This document shows, one piece after another, positions 6,673 through 13,615 of a stretch of 18,914 nucleotides of DNA. Source of the DNA: an uncultured Collinsella sp. (lineage in GTDB: Bacteria > Actinomycetota > Coriobacteriia > Coriobacteriales > Coriobacteriaceae). The notes under the pieces were generated by a model that was not told where the DNA came from, did not search any database, and saw only the letters and a list, made by a program, of their open reading frames with translations. The stretch is taken from NCBI GenBank assembly GCA_958354105.1, contig CATWVA010000032.1, positions 1 to 18,914 of the forward strand, read 5' to 3'. Position numbers and translations under genes: made by a program. Numbering within the stretch: the stretch's first letter is position 1; every line of letters starts with the position of its first letter.

Positions 6673-7950
6673 CTAGTGCTGCGCGACGACAACGCCCAGG
6701 CCATCGGGAATGACGGCAACCTTGGCATCGGCACCCTTCATCTCAAAGGCGAGCTTGAGCGCCTCCTCGAGGGTGTTGACCGGCGTCATGTGCATATCCT
6801 TGATCATCTGGTGATCGCACAGGTCGGTGACCATGATCACGGGGTGATGCGCCAGGATGCGGGCAAAGATCTGACTCGTCCACTGGTCGGGCAGGGTCTC
6901 GTCCTTAGGACGGTCGATGCAGGCGCGCTCAAACTCTGCCGGATCGTTGTCGGCGATGTTGTGATAGAAGCCCTCGCCACCGTGACCGTCGGCGCAACCG
7001 GCGACATCGATGATCACGCCGCCCTCGGGAAGCGTGGCCTCGGCAGCGCACATGCCCTTCACGGCCTGGTAGATGTTCTGGTCGAGCGGGTAGCCGCCGT
7101 TGGTGGTGATGGCAATCTCGCACTCGACGGGCTCAACGCCGGCAAGGCTCTTCACGAACTCGCAGCCGGCCTCGTGCGCCTTGTGGATGTCGCCGGCGAA
7201 GGAGCCGATGACCTCGTGCTTGCCGTTGAGCACCACGTTAAGCACAAAGGCAAGGTGAGCCATCTCGGCAGCGGCAAACATATCCTCGTTCACGTGGTTG
7301 TGGCACAGGTTGCCGGCACGCGAATGGGAATCGTTCACAAACTGACCGTTGTGGTTGTACATGATGGTCTTGTAGCTGGCAATGCCGGGCAGCACGGACT
7401 TGCGGCTGCCAGAGAAACCGGCAAAGAAGTGCGGCTCAATAAAGCCCTCGGCAAGCAGCAGATCACAATCGGCGGCAATCTTGTTGATGATGCACTCGCC
7501 GCCAGAAGGCAGGGTGCCGATCTTTTTCATCATGCTGTCGTCAGTCGCGACGTGCATAACGATTTCCTCGTTGGCAACGATCTCCTCGCCGTACTTGTTG
7601 ACGAGCTCCTCGTGCGTCGACGGACGATGCATACCCGTAGCAACCAGAATGCGAACGCGTGCCTCAGGCGCAGCGGAGTGGATGTGATGCAGCAGAATAG
7701 GCATCGTCACACGCGAGGGAACGGGGCGCGTATGGTCGGAGCTAATGATGACGATATCCTTCTTGCCAGCACAAAGCTCCTCGAGCGAAGGTGAGCCATA
7801 AGGGTTGGCAAGCGACTCCTCTACCAGCTCTTCCTGCGATTTTGTAGTCTTAAACTCGTTTTGATGGCCTTCCATCACACCCGCGAAGTTCTTATCCTCG
7901 AGCTCTAGATGCAACGTCTTATGGTCAAACGGTAGTTCACATTCAAACAA
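6673..7950 (-). CDS. larA: LarA, nickel-pincer-dependent lactate racemase
   Basis: LarA interconverts L- and D-lactate by hydride transfer on a covalently bound nickel-pincer nucleotide. With a TTG start at 7950 the protein has 425 residues, and the known functional residues fall at the L. plantarum numbers: Arg75 (SSDHTRPVPS), His108, His174, Lys184 (the cofactor-attachment lysine, in FSGSRKSVLPG), His200, Gln295 and Lys298. An AGGAAGAGGG site lies 9 nt upstream of the TTG, and no ATG is available nearby; in-frame starts further upstream (to 8109) would add unrelated residues and cross a terminator. Sequence similarity to the L. plantarum enzyme is strong throughout, so racemisation of lactate rather than another 2-hydroxyacid is the best call. 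larD follows. The promoter could not be assigned with confidence. Confidence 0.96.
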   Translation of the reverse strand: MFECELPFDHKTLHLELEDKNFAGVMEGHQNEFKTTKSQEELVEESLANPYGSPSLEELCAGKKDIVIISSDHTRPVPSRVTMPILLHHIHSAAPEARVRILVATGMHRPSTHEELVNKYGEEIVANEEIVMHVATDDSMMKKIGTLPSGGECIINKIAADCDLLLAEGFIEPHFFAGFSGSRKSVLPGIASYKTIMYNHNGQFVNDSHSRAGNLCHNHVNEDMFAAAEMAHLAFVLNVVLNGKHEVIGSFAGDIHKAHEAGCEFVKSLAGVEPVECEIAITTNGGYPLDQNIYQAVKGMCAAEATLPEGGVIIDVAGCADGHGGEGFYHNIADNDPAEFERACIDRPKDETLPDQWTSQIFARILAHHPVIMVTDLCDHQMIKDMHMTPVNTLEEALKLAFEMKGADAKVAVIPDGLGVVVAQH

Positions 7951-8072
7951 TGACGAGCGCCCTCTTCCTTTCAACTGACACACTAGATAAACCGTTGGAA
8001 GGATACGCCGCTCACCGAAAAACACCACCGTCCACCGAGTCGTTAACACAACGTTCATATTTGACCCACAAC

Positions 8073-8106
8073 AAAACGGCCGCGATCCCAAACGGGACCG
8101 CGGCCG
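8073..8106 (-). terminator. Terminator or attenuator hairpin upstream of larA
   Basis: Arms 8077-8089 and 8094-8106 form a 13-bp stem with one G-U wobble and a four-base loop; on the minus strand TTTTGTTGT follows. It lies about 123 bp before the larA start and in the same direction. It could shield larA from ppc read-through, or act as an attenuator if larA is transcribed from further upstream. No second competing hairpin was found, so simple termination is favoured. Confidence 0.65.
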
Positions 8107-8330
8107 CAACAGTCATAAGGCGAGAAGCGCCAAATGCGCCACCGAGATAAACCCCATCCAAAACGCGCGTAGCGCACTTTATTTTCATCAGCTTTAATCC
8201 CCGAAGACCGAGGACGAAGGGACCCGATGGGTTTCCCTCCGAATGCATTCCGCAGCACGAAGCCCTTTCCAAACGCGCGAAGCACGCCATTATTCCCCCA
8301 GCAGTAATCCGCCGAAGACCGGACATCGCA
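8107..8330. repeat. Two diverged direct repeats in the larA-ppc spacer
   Basis: The gene-free stretch 7951-8478 holds the hairpin at 8073-8106, this segment and hairpin element copy 2. Here 8158-8215 and 8269-8324 are direct repeats about three-quarters identical by eye, starting CCAAAACGCGCG / CCAAACGCGCG and ending CCGAAGACCG(A)GGAC / CCGAAGACCGGAC, 111 bp apart. CGAAGACC also occurs just before hairpin copy 1 (about 5732-5739), so the repeat may be part of the same dispersed element. A minus-strand frame crosses it but looks non-coding. Confidence 0.5.
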
Positions 8331-8457
8331 GGGCCCGCCATCAGTTTACTTTTAGGCACACTCCGCAGGACGCAAGAAGCCCTCGCCGCACGAAGTGCGC
8401 AGCGAGGGCTTCTTGCATGTCCGAGGACGTGCCTAAAAGTAAACTGATGGCGGGCCC
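8331..8457. repeat. Long hairpin element, copy 2 (29-bp perfect arms around conserved core)
   Basis: Arms 8331-8359 and 8429-8457 are perfect 29-bp inverted repeats. The 69-nt interior (8360-8428) starts ACTCCGCAGGACGCAA and ends CTTGCATGTCCGAGGAC, as in copy 1. Its central stem is a perfect 15-bp pair (8372-8386 with 8402-8416) capped by CGCACGAAGTGCG. The arms match those of copy 1 at 14 of 29 positions. The T run after the stem is only TTCTT, so it is a weaker terminator than copy 1. The right arm ends 21 bp from the ppc stop, so it is the only candidate 3'-end structure for ppc. Confidence 0.85.
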
Positions 8458-8478
8458 GGACGACTACAGGGCTATCGA

Positions 8479-11292
8479 TTACCCCGTGTTCTGCAATCCT
8501 GCCGAGACGCCAGTCACAGTCGAAAGAATCAGGCTCATGTACTCGGCCTTCTTCTCCTCGGCCATCTCGTCCTGGTTCATACGCACCTCACGAAGGGCGC
8601 GGACCTGGGCGATGGACAGGGCGTCGACATAGGGGTTACGCACGCGAACGGCGCAGCCGAGCACGCGACGACGCTGCAGCGGCCACTCGTCACCGACGAT
8701 GGCAAGGACCCACTTACGCGTGAGCTGCATCTCGGTGAAGACCTTCTCGGACAAATCCTGGCGATCGCCCAGGTGTAGATACATCTTGGCAATGCGCTGA
8801 TCGGTCTTAGCAATCGACATCTCGATGTTGTCGATGAACGTGCGGAAGAACGGCCACTCCTGGTAGGCAGCCTTGAGCTGGTCAAGGTCACCAAGCTGCT
8901 CGCAGGCGGTGCCCAGGCCGTACCAAGCGGCCAGGTTAATGCGTGCCTGGCTCCAGCTGAAGATCCACGGAATGGTACGCAGGTCGTCGAGCGACTTGGC
9001 GCCCAGGCCGCGCTTAGCGGGACGCGAGCCGATCGGCAGCAGACCGACTTCGGTCAGCGGCGTCACGGTCGAGAACCACGGTGTAAAGTCCTCGGTGTTC
9101 AGCAGGTCCAGATAGCGCTCATGGCTTACTGCGTTGAGCTTCTCCGCCATATCCCAGAACTTCTGCGTGGTCTCGGTGTTGGTCTTCTCGACACTCGGGG
9201 CCGACTGCAAAAGCGTTGCGGCGGCAACGGACTCAACATGGCGCTGGGCCAGCGTGCGGTTGCCGTAACGGGCAAAGATGACCTCGCCCTGCTCGGTGAG
9301 CTTAAAGAAACAGTTGACCGAGCCCTTGGGCTGCGCCAGCACGGCCTTGTTGGCCGGGCCGCCGCCACGGCCCACGGCACCGCCGCGACCGTGCATGAGC
9401 ACCAGGTCGATATCGTTCTTCTCGGCCCACTTGGCGATGCGCTCCTGCGCGGAGTGCAGCGCGAGCATGGCCGTGGTAGGACCGGCGTCCTTGGAGGAGT
9501 CGGAATAGCCCAGCATGACCTCCATGCGGCGGTTGGTCTGGGCAAGGCGCTTTTGCACCACGGGCAGCGTAAGCATCTGGTCGAGCACGTCGACGCAGCC
9601 CTCGAGGTCCTCGAGCTGCTCGAACAGCGGGATCACGTCGAGCTCGGGGACATCCTCTTCGTGTGCAAAGGACAGGTGGGCCAGCTCAAAGACGTCGGCC
9701 ACATGCTGGGCGCTCTTGGTAAACGAGATGATGTAGCGATGCGCCATCTTCTTGCCGTAGCGCTTCTGGATGGAGCCGATAGCGCGGAAGGTATCGATGA
9801 CCTCGCGCGTCATGGGCTGCAGGTCGCCATGGATACCGTTCTCGTGGATATCCTTGAGGGCGCGGGCGTGCACCACGGAGTGCTGACGGAACTCCATCTC
9901 GACCATATGGAAGCCGAAGGACTCGACCTGCCAGATGATGGTCTGGACCGGGCCGTAGGCAGCACGGACGGCACCGCAGGCGGCCAGCGAGCGCTGGACG
10001 ACGCGCAGGTCCTCCAGGAACTCATCGGCGCTGTGGTACATGGTGTCGGTGATGCGACGGACGGTGGCGTTGAGTCGGTCTGCCATGACGAGCATGACGG
10101 CGCGATGCGGCTCGTGCTCGGAGATCAGCTCGGCGCGTGCCGTGTACTGGGTGCTCATCTCGACCTGATGGTTCCACAGGTTGATGAGCTCGGCAGACGG
10201 CTTGCTGTAGGTGGCCTCGAGCGTGAGGTTGCGGCCGATGCGGCGGCACTTGTCCTCGAGCTTGAGCACCATATGGGTGAAATACTTGGCGGCGACCTCA
10301 CGGCTCACCTTGGCGGTGACGTTGGGGTTACCGTCGCGGTCGGAACCGATCCAGCTGCCGGGATGGAAGAACGCCGGGCACAGCGGCGGCACGGTACCGG
10401 CCTTGTCGCCCAGCACCCAGTCGTCAAAACGACGATAGATGACGGGGATAACGTCGAACAGCGTGTTATCGAAGATGTCGATGATGGTATCGGCTTCCTC
10501 GACCGGCGTGGGCTTCTTGAGCGCGATGGGGCTCGTACGCACCAGGGCGTCGATCTCCTGCAGCATATGGCGCTCGTTCTCCACCAGGTCGGAGCCGCCC
10601 AGACGCGGACGCTCCTCCAGCAGGTTGGAGATACGGCGAATCTTGCCCTCGACGGCCTTGCGACGGGCTTCGGTGGGATGTGCGGTAAAGACAGGGTGGA
10701 ACTCAAGCTTGCCGAGCAGCTCGTTGGCGCCCTCGACACCCATCTCGTTTACCAACTGGTGATAGGCGACGGTGAGTTCGTTGGCGGGATCGACCTCGGT
10801 ATCGGTCGACGCACCGGCCTCGCACTCGCGCAGCTGCGCCACACGGTAATTCTCCTCCGACAGGTTTGCCAGATGGAAGAAGCTCGTAAAGGCGCGGACG
10901 ATAACCTGCTGTTTATCGAGCGGCAGGCTGTCGATCAGATCGACGACTTCGCGAAACGCCACGGCGGTGGGCTCGTCGGCAGTGGGCACGCCCTGCTCGT
11001 CGACGGACTCATCGGCAGCACGGCTACCGGGGTTGCCGGCATTGGCCACAATCTCGGCTGTCAAAATCTTGTCGAACAGGTCCGCGATCTCGGGATCATA
11101 CTCGCTAAGCACACGGCGCTCCAGGCGCAAGAACAGCGCCAGATTGTCGCGCAGCTCCTCGGGGATCTCGATCTCGGCGAGACGCTCCTTGGACTCGGCA
11201 TTCGAGCCGATTCGGTTAACGAGGCGGTTGACCACGGCAGCGACGCGCGCCGCGGCTTCGGGTACAGACTGGTTGCTTAGGTTCTCAGCCAC
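8479..11292 (-). CDS. ppc: Phosphoenolpyruvate carboxylase
   Basis: PEPC fixes bicarbonate onto phosphoenolpyruvate to give oxaloacetate, replenishing C4 acids (and feeding the succinate branch in fermenters). The 937-residue product has the family's catalytic motifs in order: VFTAHPTEARRKAV with the essential His near residue 205, GSDRDGNPNVT, LGYSDSSKDAG, the MHGRGGAVGRGGGP loop, and the canonical C-terminal QNTG. Length is normal for bacterial PEPC. Two starts are possible: ATG at 11304, which has AAGGAGG too close (1 nt), and GTG at 11292, preceded by GGGAGG. I take the GTG; the choice changes only four residues. A TATAAT lies 33 bp before the ATG. The gene is alone in its transcription unit; hisS upstream has its own terminator and hairpin element copy 2 follows its stop. 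Confidence 0.97.
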   Translation of the reverse strand: MAENLSNQSVPEAAARVAAVVNRLVNRIGSNAESKERLAEIEIPEELRDNLALFLRLERRVLSEYDPEIADLFDKILTAEIVANAGNPGSRAADESVDEQGVPTADEPTAVAFREVVDLIDSLPLDKQQVIVRAFTSFFHLANLSEENYRVAQLRECEAGASTDTEVDPANELTVAYHQLVNEMGVEGANELLGKLEFHPVFTAHPTEARRKAVEGKIRRISNLLEERPRLGGSDLVENERHMLQEIDALVRTSPIALKKPTPVEEADTIIDIFDNTLFDVIPVIYRRFDDWVLGDKAGTVPPLCPAFFHPGSWIGSDRDGNPNVTAKVSREVAAKYFTHMVLKLEDKCRRIGRNLTLEATYSKPSAELINLWNHQVEMSTQYTARAELISEHEPHRAVMLVMADRLNATVRRITDTMYHSADEFLEDLRVVQRSLAACGAVRAAYGPVQTIIWQVESFGFHMVEMEFRQHSVVHARALKDIHENGIHGDLQPMTREVIDTFRAIGSIQKRYGKKMAHRYIISFTKSAQHVADVFELAHLSFAHEEDVPELDVIPLFEQLEDLEGCVDVLDQMLTLPVVQKRLAQTNRRMEVMLGYSDSSKDAGPTTAMLALHSAQERIAKWAEKNDIDLVLMHGRGGAVGRGGGPANKAVLAQPKGSVNCFFKLTEQGEVIFARYGNRTLAQRHVESVAAATLLQSAPSVEKTNTETTQKFWDMAEKLNAVSHERYLDLLNTEDFTPWFSTVTPLTEVGLLPIGSRPAKRGLGAKSLDDLRTIPWIFSWSQARINLAAWYGLGTACEQLGDLDQLKAAYQEWPFFRTFIDNIEMSIAKTDQRIAKMYLHLGDRQDLSEKVFTEMQLTRKWVLAIVGDEWPLQRRRVLGCAVRVRNPYVDALSIAQVRALREVRMNQDEMAEEKKAEYMSLILSTVTGVSAGLQNTG

Positions 11293-11336
11293 GTTTCCTC
11301 CCATTCCTCCTTCTATGCACGTAACATGCGGTATCC

Positions 11337-11342
11337 ATTATA
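11337..11342 (-). promoter_or_regulatory. -10 element of the ppc promoter
   Basis: A perfect TATAAT on the minus strand, within GTGCCTATAATGG, lies 33 bp upstream of the first possible ppc start codon. The -35 region 17 bp upstream is a poor match. The position is right for a short leader carrying the two Shine-Dalgarno-like sites. Confidence 0.55.
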
Positions 11343-11456
11343 GGCACTCGGCAAAAACTTTCGGAGCTGATTGCGCTTTACCACACAAAAGTATTTTCTG
11401 CATTGCAAGGGTTTTTGCCCCAAATGGTCGTATTTCTCGGTGGACGGCATATGCAA

Positions 11457-11492
11457 ACGGGGGCATTCCGCATAAATGCGAAACACCCCCGT
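11457..11492 (-). terminator. Intrinsic terminator downstream of hisS
   Basis: On the minus strand this folds into a 16-bp hairpin with a four-base loop, containing three G-U wobbles, followed by TTTGCAT. On the plus strand the same positions would be A-C mismatches, so the structure is suited to minus-strand RNA. It begins 57 bp past the hisS stop codon. Confidence 0.65.
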
Positions 11493-11549
11493 AACAATCG
11501 CTCTCCATGAGCAGGGCACGTTAGCAGGCCCGCAGCTCAAAAAGATGCG

Positions 11550-12863
11550 CTACAGGCGCTCGCGAACCGCCTCGACGACGTTGACCAGATCGACGAGAAC
11601 CTCGTCATGGCTCTCCATGTCGCGCACCTTGACCTTGCCGGCGGCAAGCTCGTCGCCGCCCAAGACCAAAATGAGCTTGGCGCCCACCTTGTCGGCCTGC
11701 TTAAACTGGGCCTTGAGCGAACGACCCTGGTAGTCGGCCTCGGTCACGATGCCTGCGGAGCGAAGCTCCTGCGTGATGGCAAAGACGTTCTGACGCAGAT
11801 CCTTGCCGGCGTTGGCAACGTAGACGCACGGGGTCTCATCGGCGCCCAGGTCGCTGCCAAAGGCCTGCAGGGCCAGCAGGGCGCGCTCAAAACCGACGGC
11901 GAAGCCGACGCCGGCCGTGGGCTTGCCGCCCTCGAGCTCGACCAAGCCGTCATAGCGACCGCCGCCACCGATGGAGCCGACACCGGCACCGGGAGCCTCG
12001 ACCTCAAAGACGGTACGAGTGTAGTAGTCCAGGCCGCGCACCAGGGTGGGATCCTCGACATACTCGATACCGGCGGCATCCAGATAGCGCTTGACCTGCT
12101 CGTAGTGCTCGCGGCACTCGTCGCACAGGTTGTCGCCCATCAGCGGGGCGTCGGCCATGATCTCGCGGCAATGGTCGTTCTTGCAGTCGAAGGCGCGCAA
12201 CGGGTTGAGCTCGGCGCGCTCGCGGCACTCATCACACATCTCGTCGGCGTGATCGAGGATAAACTGCTTGACCTGCTCGCGGTATGCCGGACGGCACTGC
12301 GCATCGCCCATCGAGTTAATAAGCAGACGGAGCTTGGAAAGGTCGAAGCCCAGGCGCTTGTAGAACTCCATGAGCATGATGATGCACTCGGCGTCTGCCG
12401 CCGGATCGGGAGCGCCGAGCCACTCGATGCCCACCTGGTGGAACTGGCGCAGGCGACCCTTCTGGGGACGCTCGCCACGGAACATGGCCTCGGCGTAATA
12501 AGCCTTAAACGGCGTGGAGCCCTGGGGCACCAGGTTGTTCTCCACGACGGCGCGCACCACACCGGCCGTGCCCTCGGGACGAAGGGCCAGGCGCTGCTTG
12601 GGCTTAAGCTTGGTGTCGGTGCCTTCGGTAAAGACGCGCTCCAGGTTGGCGCCGCTAAACACGCGGAACATCTCCTTGCGCACGACGTCGGTCGACTGGC
12701 CGATACCGTGGACAAACACGTCCACCTGCTCGATGGCGGGCGTCTCGATGGGCTTAAAACCAAACGGCTCGAACACGCCGGCCGCAATCTGCTGCATCTT
12801 TTGCCAGGCGCGCATCTCGGCGCCGATAAGGTCGCGGGTTCCCTCCGCCTTCTGTGCCTGCAT
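11550..12863 (-). CDS. hisS: Histidyl-tRNA synthetase
   Basis: HisRS charges tRNA-His in the cytoplasm. The 437-residue product has normal bacterial length with class II motifs: motif 2 around LRPEGTAGVVRAV, the HisRS signature RGLDYYTRTVFEV, GGGRYDGL, and a C-terminal anticodon-binding domain (about 340-437). The central insertion has several cysteine pairs (MCDEC, DCKNDHC, LCDEC), which could bind zinc; this is an observation, not a known requirement. I start at the ATG at 12863, seven bases after AAAGGTG; a TTG two codons upstream (12869) is also in frame. The gene is monocistronic: TATAAT lies 43 bp upstream and a terminator lies downstream. No T-box leader motif was seen. HisZ-type paralogues lack the complete RGLDYYT motif, so HisS is the firm call. 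Confidence 0.97.
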   Translation of the reverse strand: MQAQKAEGTRDLIGAEMRAWQKMQQIAAGVFEPFGFKPIETPAIEQVDVFVHGIGQSTDVVRKEMFRVFSGANLERVFTEGTDTKLKPKQRLALRPEGTAGVVRAVVENNLVPQGSTPFKAYYAEAMFRGERPQKGRLRQFHQVGIEWLGAPDPAADAECIIMLMEFYKRLGFDLSKLRLLINSMGDAQCRPAYREQVKQFILDHADEMCDECRERAELNPLRAFDCKNDHCREIMADAPLMGDNLCDECREHYEQVKRYLDAAGIEYVEDPTLVRGLDYYTRTVFEVEAPGAGVGSIGGGGRYDGLVELEGGKPTAGVGFAVGFERALLALQAFGSDLGADETPCVYVANAGKDLRQNVFAITQELRSAGIVTEADYQGRSLKAQFKQADKVGAKLILVLGGDELAAGKVKVRDMESHDEVLVDLVNVVEAVRERL

Positions 12864-12905
12864 GGGCAAACACCTTTCTTTTGTATCGCGTCATAGGTAA
12901 CGGTC

Positions 12906-12911
12906 ATTATA
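12906..12911 (-). promoter_or_regulatory. -10 element of the hisS promoter
   Basis: A perfect TATAAT on the minus strand lies 43 bp upstream of the hisS ATG. No good -35 hexamer sits 17 bp further up, because the GC-rich inverted repeat at 12929-12988 begins there. Confidence 0.5.
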
Positions 12912-12928
12912 CGGCACAAACACATACA

Positions 12929-12988
12929 GCGGCGGCGCGTCTGACCGAACGAGGGTATGGGGGCTCGTTCGGCCAGATGCGCCGCCGC
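12929..12988. repeat. 25-bp GC-rich inverted repeat upstream of hisS
   Basis: Arms 12929-12953 and 12964-12988 pair over 25 positions with two interruptions, around a ten-base loop. On the minus strand it is followed by TGTATGTGTTTGTG rather than a clean T run. It may stop transcription coming from the transporter pseudogene before the hisS promoter, with which it is nearly contiguous. The rest of the gene-free stretch 12864-13167 holds only the -10 at 12906 and the hairpin at 13068. Confidence 0.6.
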
Positions 12989-13067
12989 GGTGTGCAATCT
13001 GCAATCCTTCCGCCTCTTCGGATCACAAAATCCGTTGGACGGAAAGACTTCGGGTCATCTCTTGAGC

Positions 13068-13131
13068 CCGTGGCTACATGGGAAACCGAATGACGGTACG
13101 AGCATCCATTCGGCTTCCAAGGCAGCCACGG
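13068..13131. repeat. Interrupted hairpin downstream of the MFS pseudogene
   Basis: CCGTGGCT (13068-13075) pairs with AGCCACGG (13124-13131), and inside it GGAA-CCGAATG (13081-13092) pairs with CATTCGG-TTCC (13107-13118) around a 14-base loop. It begins 36 bp past the pseudogene stop. There is no T run, so it is not a classical terminator. Function unknown. Confidence 0.5.
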
Positions 13132-13167
13132 ACAAAACGGGGCAAAGAGCTACGAGCGACGTCGTCC

Positions 13168-13576
13168 CTACTCCCCCGCCACGCTCGCGCGCAGCTTAGC
13201 CGCGATGGGCTCAGACGCCAGCAGGAACACCAGCATTGCCACCGAGCACGCCAGACACACGATCCATGTGCTCGTAAAGGAGCCCGTGGCATCGAACAGT
13301 ATTCCCGAGACGATGGCGCCCACCGTGCCGCCAACCATCTCGAGCGAGGTAATGGTGCCCGTGACCTTACCCAGGTCGGCCATGCCAAACTGCTTAGACG
13401 CAGCGATAGTGGGCGTTGGAGATGGTGTACTGCGCAAGGGAAATGCCCAGGTCGCTGACGATCAACGGCTGGAACAGGCTCATGCAGTTGACGAAAATGG
13501 TGTAGCACGTGGCCATGATCACAAAGCCGGAGGCCACCACGAGCCAGCCGGGGAAGAACTTACGTTGCTGAGACAT
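13168..13576 (-). pseudogene. MFS transporter remnant with internal deletion and frameshift
   Basis: Two pieces of one Major Facilitator Superfamily transporter are visible. The 5' piece (13576 to about 13400) encodes a normal N terminus, MSQQRKFFPGWLVVASGFVI, with the first membrane helix and start of the second, preceded by AAAGGAAC. It reads QYTISNAHYRCV and stops at 13394. The 3' piece (about 13415 to 13168), in another frame, encodes the last two helices (from SKQFGMADLGKVTGTITSLEMVGG, with GTVGAIVSGILFDATGSF) and a normal-looking C terminus. The join lies near 13400-13430. An MFS protein has about 400 residues, so roughly 270 are missing between the pieces. The family resembles oxalate/formate-type antiporters, but the substrate cannot be told. 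It follows the M20D gene by 39 bp in the same operon, so it probably once carried a substrate or product of that enzyme. Confidence 0.85.
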
Positions 13577-13615
13577 ACTGTTCCTTTTTAAGCAAACGAG
13601 TAGCAAGATTGGGTG

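Noticed and set aside
8012..8359. 115-codon minus-strand frame in the larA-ppc spacer with a hydrophobic stretch
   Set aside because: It starts in the left half of hairpin element copy 2, crosses two direct repeats and the terminator-like hairpin, and has no ribosome site or recognisable domain.
5745..8457. larA-larD as a composite transposon flanked by inverted repeats
   Set aside because: There is no transposase gene, the two flanking elements are different internally palindromic hairpins, and the larA-larD genes look native in composition.
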